Positions 35,136 to 42,948 of a stretch of 46,203 bases of DNA are shown one piece after another. The notes beneath the pieces were generated by a model. The model did no database searches, was not told the origin of the DNA, and saw only the letters and a program-made list of their open reading frames with translations. The position numbers and the translations under genes are program-made. This DNA is from a virus. Every line of letters starts with the position of its first letter. The first letter of the stretch is position 1. The stretch lies in the IMG/VR virus record IMGVR_UViG_3300042558_002558, positions 1-46,203 of that record. One strand, 5' to 3'.

Positions 35136-35917
35136 TACAAAAAAAGAAAGAGTGGGAAAAAACCAAAGCAGAGGGATTTGCTAGAGCCACAATAGATAAT
35201 TTTTTGGATGAAGAGACTTGTATGAAGTTGTATGAGGAATGTATGAATGCACCAAAAGGTGGATGGACTGTATTTACACGAGCTGGTTCTCGTATGGAAG
35301 AGTTTAATGATTTAATTTCTCTACCAACCGCACATAAAGTTACATATGATATAATGCATTCAGGTGAGTTTCTTTATGAGTTGGAACAAATGACAGGTAT
35401 AAGTGGATTATTACCAGACCCGCATTTAGTTGGAGCTGGGTATTCTATTTTAAGAAACGGAACTGTATTATCACCTCATTATGATTTTAATTGGAATGAT
35501 AGATTAAGATTACATAGAAAGTTAACTTCATTACTTTATATAACACCAAATTGGAAAGAAGAGTGGGGAGGGCATAATGTAACTTGGACAGCTAATCCTG
35601 AATTAGATCCAAACGCAAAAATAGTAGAATCGGTAGCACCTTTATTTAATAGATTTATAATATCAGAAAATGTCCCAAAAGGACCCGTACATAGTGTAAG
35701 TAAAGTAGAATGCTCCGATGATGTATATGGTAGATGTGCAATTCGTTTCTTCTATTATATTTCAACATCAGAACCAGATAAATTCAACCCACCTCACAGA
35801 AGCGCTTATAAAACAAATGAATATTCTCATCACAAATTGCACGAAGAAGCAGAATGGAATGGTCACTTTGTTGGTAAGGGTGGTGAAGATTATGGATATA
35901 ACCCAAAAAACAAATGA
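35132..35917 (+). CDS. Prolyl-4-hydroxylase-like Fe(II)/2OG oxygenase
   Basis: 261 aa. N-terminal ARATIDNFLDEETCMKLYEEC, the usual opening of P4H-type oxygenases; then GYSILRNGTVLSPHYDFNWNDR with H116-x-D118; SLLYITPNW and GGHNVTW; distal H187 in GPVHSVS; and R205 in CAIRFFYY to bind 2-oxoglutarate. All metal and cosubstrate residues are present. P4H enzymes act on collagen-type proline, but the collagen-like stalks here contain no proline, so a sugar or another residue is more likely. It overlaps both neighbours. Confidence 0.82.
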   Translation: MIQKKKEWEKTKAEGFARATIDNFLDEETCMKLYEECMNAPKGGWTVFTRAGSRMEEFNDLISLPTAHKVTYDIMHSGEFLYELEQMTGISGLLPDPHLVGAGYSILRNGTVLSPHYDFNWNDRLRLHRKLTSLLYITPNWKEEWGGHNVTWTANPELDPNAKIVESVAPLFNRFIISENVPKGPVHSVSKVECSDDVYGRCAIRFFYYISTSEPDKFNPPHRSAYKTNEYSHHKLHEEAEWNGHFVGKGGEDYGYNPKNK

Positions 35918-37128
35918 TACATATATTAGAATATAAAAATTGCTATTTTGATAGAAACCCAAAGATATTATTACAATATGTTAATATGCCAATAATATTT
36001 GAAAGGTTATTATCAAAAACAAATGCAATAAAAAGAATTTTAAAAAAAAATAATTATGTTCATATTGAAATCCAACGAGGTGATGTTTTGTTTAACAAAG
36101 AAACCATATCAAATTATATAGATTCCAATCCGGATATTTCAATATTATTTTTTAACATAGATATTTTTGAAAATTGTACATTACCAAATAATAATTATAT
36201 TGATTTTTTATCTAAAAAATATCCAAATATAAAATTTATAGTATTGACAGATGAAACTTTTTTAGAATATACAAGAGAATCTTTCGAAAATACAAATGTA
36301 TTCCATATAATAAATAATTTAAAAGACCCGTATTCTATTATACCTACTATATCTGCTATGGATAAAGTTGCAAACTACTATATAATGAATGCATATTTAC
36401 AATGGAATTACAATACATTTATAGATGGGTTATTTTCACAAACTAATACATTAGTTAGGGAAAAAAAATATAATTTTTTTAATGGAATACATAAACCGCA
36501 TCGTTTAAAGTGTTATGAACTTATTAAAAATAATAACATGCTAAATGATGGGTATTTTTCTTATGTAGATTTTGCATATTTTAAGAATGATGAAGAGCAA
36601 TATCAAAGTTTTGTTGATTTTTTAGAATTTAAATCTACAAACGAATATTTAAAATATTTAGATGAATTTGAGATACCATATTTGTGTGATACTACTGATG
36701 TAAATCCAAATGTATTTGTTGCGTTTGCAATTCCTCCTCAATACTCGTTACAAAGTTATGTTTCTATTACAACAGAAACATATTTCTTTCAAAATGAATT
36801 ATCAAAAAATGCAGTATTTTCGGAAAAATCTTTAAAAGCATTTTATGGATTTAACATTCCATTAATACTTGGACAACCTGCATCAATTAGGTATTTGAAA
36901 GATTTGGGATTTGATATGTTTGAGGATTTATTTGATTTAACTCCTAAATTTAAAAAAAATGAAATATTTGAACAATTTGAAAAAAACTTAAAAGTTATCA
37001 ATAGTATGACTAAAGATGAACTGCACAAATATTATGTAAATAATTTAAACAGAGTTCATAGTAATTTTCAAATATTAACAAATAGAATGGAGGAATATGA
37101 TTTATATAATTTAAATAATTTTTTATAA
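35914..37128 (+). CDS. GT10/fucosyltransferase-like family protein (copy D)
   Basis: 404 aa. FNGIHKPHRLKCYELIKNNN, then a TTETYFFQNELSKN segment, FSEKSLKAFYGFNIPLILGQPASIRYLKDLGF. The SEK...A......PL.LG.P pattern fits the four-member family, with the SEK at about base 36823. The N-terminal half differs from the other three. It is followed by an SGNH gene, as are copies B (via the amidinotransferase) and C (via the MetK-like gene), a recurring arrangement. Function inferred by motif only. Confidence 0.55.
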   Translation: MIHILEYKNCYFDRNPKILLQYVNMPIIFERLLSKTNAIKRILKKNNYVHIEIQRGDVLFNKETISNYIDSNPDISILFFNIDIFENCTLPNNNYIDFLSKKYPNIKFIVLTDETFLEYTRESFENTNVFHIINNLKDPYSIIPTISAMDKVANYYIMNAYLQWNYNTFIDGLFSQTNTLVREKKYNFFNGIHKPHRLKCYELIKNNNMLNDGYFSYVDFAYFKNDEEQYQSFVDFLEFKSTNEYLKYLDEFEIPYLCDTTDVNPNVFVAFAIPPQYSLQSYVSITTETYFFQNELSKNAVFSEKSLKAFYGFNIPLILGQPASIRYLKDLGFDMFEDLFDLTPKFKKNEIFEQFEKNLKVINSMTKDELHKYYVNNLNRVHSNFQILTNRMEEYDLYNLNNFL

Positions 37129-37134
37129 CAAACT

Positions 37135-37929
37135 ATGCAAAATATAAAAAACCTTATAGTATGTGGTGATTCGTTTACAGAAGGACATGATATGGGTGAA
37201 ACAGCATCATGGGCATATTGGACAGCTGATACTCTTAATTTAAAATTAAAAAACTTAGCATCTGGTGGAATGAGTAATGAATGGATATCGTTACAAACTA
37301 TAACATTTTTACAAAAAAATCCAGAATTATGGGATAGTTCAGTTGTTATAATAGCTTGGACCGAAATGATGAGACAGATGATTCATTTTGATGATATGGG
37401 TGGTAAAATTGGTAAATGGATATGGAGTGCACAACCAAACGATTTTATATCAGATGATTGTGGAGATGATACGCCAGGTTATTGGATATATAAACATAGA
37501 GATGCATTATATCCATTTTTTTCTGATTTAAATTGGGCATTGATGAAAACATATCAATCGATGTTAATGGTTAAAACTTTTTGTGATTCAAAAGGTATTC
37601 CATATATGTTTTTTGATGCTGTAAATGATAATAAACTATATTTTGAAAACAATAAGGTTTACATCCGAGACTATAAATTTGAAAAAGAAGAATTTAATTT
37701 AGATAATTCATTGAATTTTGTAAAGAGTATTGTTGATAAAAATATGGTGGATTTATTATTTGATGAAAAATATGTTGATGTGGATGGTACTCCTATTTTA
37801 CAATTTATACACAAATGGGGAGATGAAAGATATTGTGAGGGAAATTCGGGTCATACCAATATTATTGGGGCAAAGGAAGTTTCAAAATATATAATTAAGC
37901 ATTATGAGAGATTATACAATAAACGATAG
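37135..37929 (+). CDS. SGNH hydrolase-like protein (6)
   Basis: 264 aa. LIVCGDSFTEGHDMG with a regular GDS block, KNLASGGMSNEWISLQ as block II, WTEMMRQ, and GHTNIIGAKEVSKY near the C terminus with the late His. It is one of the more canonical members in this window. Its end overlaps the aminotransferase-like gene by 26 nt, an unusually long overlap that may mark coupling. Confidence 0.7.
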   Translation: MQNIKNLIVCGDSFTEGHDMGETASWAYWTADTLNLKLKNLASGGMSNEWISLQTITFLQKNPELWDSSVVIIAWTEMMRQMIHFDDMGGKIGKWIWSAQPNDFISDDCGDDTPGYWIYKHRDALYPFFSDLNWALMKTYQSMLMVKTFCDSKGIPYMFFDAVNDNKLYFENNKVYIRDYKFEKEEFNLDNSLNFVKSIVDKNMVDLLFDEKYVDVDGTPILQFIHKWGDERYCEGNSGHTNIIGAKEVSKYIIKHYERLYNKR

Positions 37930-38545
37930 TTGGGATTGGGTTACTCATTTTGAAAAAGAGATAGCAGAATATTGTGGTTCAAAATATGCAATAGCATGTG
38001 ATTCTAATACAAACGCAATTCGTTTAGTATTACATTATTTAGGAATAGTTGGACAAGAAATAGGAATACCAACAAGAACATATGTTTCGGTACCTAACCA
38101 AATCATCTTATCAGGCAATAAGCCGGTATTTCAAGATACTCAATGGGATGGTATGTATCAATTGGGTTATACTGGAATATATGATGCAGCAACTGCGTTC
38201 TATGAAGGAATGTATTATGATACATTGGATGAATCCTATATGATACTTTCTTTTCATTTTAAAAAAATCCTAAATATTGGAACGGGTGGGATAATCCTTA
38301 CAAATGATGATACTTTTAATCAATGGGCAAGACCTATGATATACGATGGTAGAGATAAAACTAAATTATATAAAGATGATGAGTTTGATTGTATTGGTTG
38401 GCATATGTATATGACTCCTGAGCAAGCAAAGAGAGGATTGGAAATATTTCATTCAGACAAAATAAAATCATTTAATCCACATTGTGGTGGTAGTTGGATG
38501 TATAAAGATTTAACGGAGCAAACAATATATAAAGATTACATTTAA
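37904..38545 (+). CDS. Short DegT/DnrJ/EryC1/StrS-type aminotransferase
   Basis: 213 aa against ~370 for the family. HFEKEIAEYCGSKYAIACDSNTNAIRL, GIPTRTYVSVPN, ILSGNKPVFQD, then SFHFKKILNIGTGGIILTND, which contains the PLP-lysine region (SF..K.L..G.GG). The C-terminal small domain is missing or very short, so it is either a minimal aminotransferase or a PLP-binding relative with another role. Family members aminate keto-sugars; StrS acts in aminocyclitol synthesis. It overlaps the SGNH gene before it by 26 nt. Confidence 0.75.
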   Translation: MRDYTINDSWDWVTHFEKEIAEYCGSKYAIACDSNTNAIRLVLHYLGIVGQEIGIPTRTYVSVPNQIILSGNKPVFQDTQWDGMYQLGYTGIYDAATAFYEGMYYDTLDESYMILSFHFKKILNIGTGGIILTNDDTFNQWARPMIYDGRDKTKLYKDDEFDCIGWHMYMTPEQAKRGLEIFHSDKIKSFNPHCGGSWMYKDLTEQTIYKDYI

Positions 38546-38549
38546 AGTT

Positions 38550-40475
38550 TTGAATAATAAGTTACAAATATCATTCGTTCAACCAAATTTCAGACAAGGG
38601 CCTGGTGGAATAGCTGCATATTTACCATATAGTTGTGGTTTATTATGGGCACATGCTCAAACAAATGAATTGGTGAAGGTTGGTATTAAACTTCATAGAA
38701 TAATATACAATAGAGAACCAATAAATCGGTTAGCTATTGAATTATCTAAAATGGATATAGTTGCATTTTCAACTTATGTGTGGAATCGTAATTATAACTT
38801 TACATTGGCTAAGAAAATAAAAGAAATCAATCCAAATGTATTGGTAATATTCGGAGGACCAGAACCACCAATTAGTGATTCTCAAATTTTTAGTAAATGG
38901 ATGCCATTTGCTGATTTGGTTGTTAAAAGCGAAGGTGAATTTATATTCACAAAGGTTTTGGAGAGTAGAGTATTGGGTAGGTGGTATGATTTAATACCTG
39001 GATTACTTATTAATGTAAATGGTGAGGTTTTAAACACTGGTAGTGCTATCCGAATTGAAACACTAGATGATGTTCCATCTCCATATCTAACGGGTGTATT
39101 TGATGATATAATGCCGCTAGAAAACGAATGGAACGGAACATTAGAAACTAATAGAGGGTGTCCTTATAAGTGCACATTTTGTGATTGGGGTTCTTTAACT
39201 TATAGTAAGGTAAAACAATTTGGTTTGACTAGAGTATTTCACGAATTAGAGTGGATGGCTGATAATAAGATAGGCTATTTGGATGTAGCAGATGCCAACT
39301 TTGGTATATTCGTTGAAAGAGATAATATGATTGTGGATAAACTAATAGAAGTTCAGAAAAGAACAGGATATCCGTATAGAACAGGATGGAGTTGGGCTAA
39401 AAATCAGAAATCTGAGGTAGTTGCTATAGCTAAAAAGCTAATTAATAGCGGACACTTCAATAATGGGTTAACAATTAGCTTACAATCGTTGGATGAGAAC
39501 ACATTAAAGACAATTAAAAGGAATAACTTGGGTATTAATAAGATATCGGATATATTTGAGGAGTGTAGAATGATGGGAGTTCCCCTAAACACCGAATTAA
39601 TCATTGGATTACCTGGTGAAACATTAGAAAGTTGGACAGATACGATGTTTGGTGTATTGGAAGTGGGGCAGCATGATAGTATTGAAGCATGGCAGGCTCA
39701 AATATTAGAAAACGCTGAGATGAATCTTTCTCAAAGAGAATCCCATACGATTAGAGGACAATATGTTTACGATTACTTCCCAAATGCTTCAGATGATGAG
39801 GCACCTGAACATAGTGAGATAGTTGTATCAACATCAACTATGAATATTAACGAAATGATAGAAGCTTATAAGTTATCTTGGTTTTTAATAACGTGGCATA
39901 CGGGTGGATTCTCTCAAATTGCTGCCAGATTCATTAGAAAACATAAAGGAGATACATATAAAGAGTTTTATACTAAATTTAGGGAGTTTTTACAATCTGA
40001 TCCGTTTTGGAAAGAAGAGGAAGATACTCTTAGTGATATTATGATGAATTGGTTTGATAAAGGTGAAAGAATAGATACCACAATAGGACCGGTTCGTATA
40101 AACGCATCTACAAATCAATATAGAACCCTATTTAGAGTTCATTCAGATGAGAAATATGAACATATGTATGAGTTATTGAGTAGATTCATCGATACATATC
40201 AGTTACCAATTGAGATTACACAAGATTTAATGATGTTAAACAAATGTGTGGTAGCTGAACAAAGAAATTTGATAGATTATAGTTTTAATATGAATTATAA
40301 TTTATTGGAATATATTATAGATATGGATTCTGAATTGAAAGGTGAGGAAACTACTATAAAAATAACATATCCACATGACCCAATTCGTAGCAAGGATTTG
40401 GCATGGTTTATGGAAAGCTTATTCTTTGCAAGAAGAAGAAGTTTTGGTAAAAACTTTTTGGAAACAATAAAATAG
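38550..40475 (+). CDS. B12-binding-type radical SAM protein
   Basis: 641 aa from a TTG start at 38550; no ATG lies near, and the sequence following (LQISFVQPNFRQGPGGIAAY) is a natural N terminus. Residues ~1-140 look like a B12-binding domain, VAFSTYVWNRNY then VIFGGPEPPIS. The radical SAM core has C204-x3-C208-x2-C211 (GCPYKCTFC), LDVADANFGIF, LTISLQSLDENTLKTIKRNN and ELIIGLPGETLESW. Such enzymes do methyl transfer, ring changes or C-C bond steps on sugars and antibiotics. It is the second radical SAM type in the island. Confidence 0.85.
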   Translation: MNNKLQISFVQPNFRQGPGGIAAYLPYSCGLLWAHAQTNELVKVGIKLHRIIYNREPINRLAIELSKMDIVAFSTYVWNRNYNFTLAKKIKEINPNVLVIFGGPEPPISDSQIFSKWMPFADLVVKSEGEFIFTKVLESRVLGRWYDLIPGLLINVNGEVLNTGSAIRIETLDDVPSPYLTGVFDDIMPLENEWNGTLETNRGCPYKCTFCDWGSLTYSKVKQFGLTRVFHELEWMADNKIGYLDVADANFGIFVERDNMIVDKLIEVQKRTGYPYRTGWSWAKNQKSEVVAIAKKLINSGHFNNGLTISLQSLDENTLKTIKRNNLGINKISDIFEECRMMGVPLNTELIIGLPGETLESWTDTMFGVLEVGQHDSIEAWQAQILENAEMNLSQRESHTIRGQYVYDYFPNASDDEAPEHSEIVVSTSTMNINEMIEAYKLSWFLITWHTGGFSQIAARFIRKHKGDTYKEFYTKFREFLQSDPFWKEEEDTLSDIMMNWFDKGERIDTTIGPVRINASTNQYRTLFRVHSDEKYEHMYELLSRFIDTYQLPIEITQDLMMLNKCVVAEQRNLIDYSFNMNYNLLEYIIDMDSELKGEETTIKITYPHDPIRSKDLAWFMESLFFARRRSFGKNFLETIK

Positions 40476-40480
40476 GAATT

Positions 40481-41386
40481 ATGAAACATATATTATGCAC
40501 GGGTTGTTCATTTACAAAAAATGTTAGGTTTAATCCCGATGCACCATTCAATCAAGGACCAGAGGATAGATATTCTTGGCCATATTACTTACAAAAGGAA
40601 TTAGGTAATGATGTATTGGTATATAATTTGGGTGGGGCTACTAATGATAATGTTTCTATGTGTAGGATTATCTTTTATTGGATACAAAAACTAATTAAAG
40701 AGGGAGTTGATGTAAAAAATATACATACAATCATTCAATGGTCAGACCCAACAAGACAATCCATATATATTACAAATGATAATCCTATAAAAATTATTCA
40801 ACAACCTCATACACTTATGTATTGGAATAATTGGAAGAATGAAAATGGTTTATTCTTTTTAACGGGTGGATACGCACCGCCTGATGATGCTTTAGATGGG
40901 TTGGGTATTGATAATGCAGTAAAATATTGGGAATTGGAAGTGAATTGGAACAATATTCTAAATCAAACAATTAGTTGGTTGGAAGCTTGGTCTCATTTAG
41001 TTTTATTTTGTGATAAAAATGAAATACAACATAATTATATGAGTATGAGGAATCCATATTCATATGAAGCCAGAGAAGTTTTATTTGGGGCACCTGAAAA
41101 CAATTCGGATATACCAACAAAAACAATATGGTTTGATAAGCATGAGATTCTTAAACCATATATCAACGAATTACCAATTGATAGTAAATTACATTGGCAT
41201 TATAAAAACTATAATGGTTTATTGGAATGGACAATTGATAATCATAATGGAGAATCTCCATTTCAGGAATCCAATGGTAATACATACGAAGAATATTTAA
41301 AAATACAACATAATGGTTGGGGACATCCATCTCCTAAAATGATGGAAAGATTTGTTAAAGAAGAATTATTAAATTTAATTAAGTGA
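40481..41386 (+). CDS. SGNH-like protein (7), GCS variant
   Basis: 301 aa. Starts MKHILCTGCSFTKN with the GCS variant, then YNLGGATNDNVSMCRI as block II, TIIQWSDPTRQSIYI, and ends with GWGHPSPKMMERF (late His in HPS). It is the first of three consecutive SGNH-like genes, separated from the next by one base. Specificity unknown. Confidence 0.6.
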   Translation: MKHILCTGCSFTKNVRFNPDAPFNQGPEDRYSWPYYLQKELGNDVLVYNLGGATNDNVSMCRIIFYWIQKLIKEGVDVKNIHTIIQWSDPTRQSIYITNDNPIKIIQQPHTLMYWNNWKNENGLFFLTGGYAPPDDALDGLGIDNAVKYWELEVNWNNILNQTISWLEAWSHLVLFCDKNEIQHNYMSMRNPYSYEAREVLFGAPENNSDIPTKTIWFDKHEILKPYINELPIDSKLHWHYKNYNGLLEWTIDNHNGESPFQESNGNTYEEYLKIQHNGWGHPSPKMMERFVKEELLNLIK

Positions 41387-41387
41387 T

Positions 41388-42236
41388 ATGAAAATACATT
41401 GTTTTGGTGATAGTTGGACACAGGGTGTTGGAGTTGAGTGGGAACCCGGAAGAGGGCAAATTCCAATGAGTGATAGATATGATTTAAACTGGGATAACGA
41501 AAGAAAATTATATGCATGGCCAGGTCAGTTAAATACACTTTTAAAAAACAAATATAAAGTAAATAATTTTGGAGCAGCTGGATATTCTAATTTTGAAATT
41601 TATAGAGAAGTAATGCATAGATTACATGAGGGTCATCTTAAAAAAGGAGATTTGGTAATTGTATGTTTTTCATCTATAATAAGAGAACCATTAAATTTTT
41701 TAGATACTGCTAATTATGAGGCAAACGGATTTATTAATTATTCAAACGAATGCCATATTCGACCATCGGCAGTTTTAAATTTAAATTGGATAGACCAAAT
41801 AGAAAATGATGAAATGAGAGATGGTGTAGTTAAGTTATATAAAGATTTTATAGTTAATAGATTTAGTTATGAATTTTTACATGAAATTGCTATGAACTAT
41901 GTTTGCAATTTACAAATATTATTAGAATCATTGGATATTGATTATCTATTTTTAAATGCATTTGAAAATATTCTTTGTAAAAAAGTTTCATTTTATGAAC
42001 AAGTAAAATTAGAAAATTGGATACTACCAAATTACACATTATCAGAATATCTATTAGATAGAAAAGATGAAATAGATCCATCGTTACCATATGCACTTTG
42101 GGAAGATGACCACAAAGTTGTAAGAGAATGTTCTGATGGACCACATCCAAACAGAATTGGATATGGCTTTATAGCTGAATTAATTCATTCGGAAATTGTT
42201 AAAAGAAAATTATTAAAAGATGTTAGCGTTATATAG
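41388..42236 (+). CDS. SGNH hydrolase-like protein (8)
   Basis: 282 aa. MKIHCFGDSWTQGVGVEW with canonical GDS, NNFGAAGYSNFEIYREV (block II), VIVCFSSIIREP, then DGPHPNRIGYGFIAELI giving D-x-x-H at the C terminus. One of the most complete SGNH sequences here. It overlaps the next SGNH gene by 17 nt. Confidence 0.72.
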   Translation: MKIHCFGDSWTQGVGVEWEPGRGQIPMSDRYDLNWDNERKLYAWPGQLNTLLKNKYKVNNFGAAGYSNFEIYREVMHRLHEGHLKKGDLVIVCFSSIIREPLNFLDTANYEANGFINYSNECHIRPSAVLNLNWIDQIENDEMRDGVVKLYKDFIVNRFSYEFLHEIAMNYVCNLQILLESLDIDYLFLNAFENILCKKVSFYEQVKLENWILPNYTLSEYLLDRKDEIDPSLPYALWEDDHKVVRECSDGPHPNRIGYGFIAELIHSEIVKRKLLKDVSVI

Positions 42237-42948
42237 TCACGGAGATTCGGTAGTATGGGGAGCTGAGTTAGAAGATAAAAAAACGGAAAGATTCTCACAC
42301 CATGTTGCTAATAATTTAAATGCAATGGATTGTAATAATGCATCGGCTGGTGTTTCTAATGATTATATTTATAGACAAACAATGAGAGATGTTTCCCATT
42401 GGTTAAGTAATAGAGTTGTTTGGAGTGAAGATAATGGTTGGATTAATGCATCAAATCTTATAGTAGTAATAGGTTGGACTGCACCTACTCGATTTGAATG
42501 GTGGGATGGTAATAAATACCAACAGGAAAGATTGTGGGTGGGATATGATAAATGGGGTGAGCCGGATACAAATAGGACAACTGAAGATCAATTTGTTTTA
42601 AACCAAACTTCGGATATACCATCGTATATCAGAACATTTAATCATATTATTTCGTTATCTGCATTTTTGGAAAAACATAATATATCATATTATTTCTTTA
42701 ATAGTTTTTACGAATATAAACTTCCAAAAGAACCAACGGATTTAATAGATAATTATGGTAAACCACATTTTCAATTAGATTTAAATTCATTATGGTCACA
42801 ATTGCCCGATGAATTTACATTTGGAACAATGTATGAACACATAAAATTTATGGGTGAGGGATTTTTACCACGCAATCATCCATCAAAAGAGGCACATAAA
42901 GAATGGGGCCACTTTTTAATAAAAGAATTAGAAAATGAAAAACGATAA
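42220..42948 (+). CDS. SGNH hydrolase-like protein (9)
   Basis: 242 aa. LALYSHGDSVVWGAELEDKK with GDS, NNASAGVSNDYIYRQTMRD as block II, VVIGWTAPTRFEWW, and PRNHPSKEAHKEWGHFLI with the late His. The last of the three-gene SGNH run. Its end overlaps the carbamoyltransferase by 14 nt, so esterase/acyltransferase and carbamoyl transfer are probably coexpressed. Confidence 0.68.
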   Translation: MLALYSHGDSVVWGAELEDKKTERFSHHVANNLNAMDCNNASAGVSNDYIYRQTMRDVSHWLSNRVVWSEDNGWINASNLIVVIGWTAPTRFEWWDGNKYQQERLWVGYDKWGEPDTNRTTEDQFVLNQTSDIPSYIRTFNHIISLSAFLEKHNISYYFFNSFYEYKLPKEPTDLIDNYGKPHFQLDLNSLWSQLPDEFTFGTMYEHIKFMGEGFLPRNHPSKEAHKEWGHFLIKELENEKR

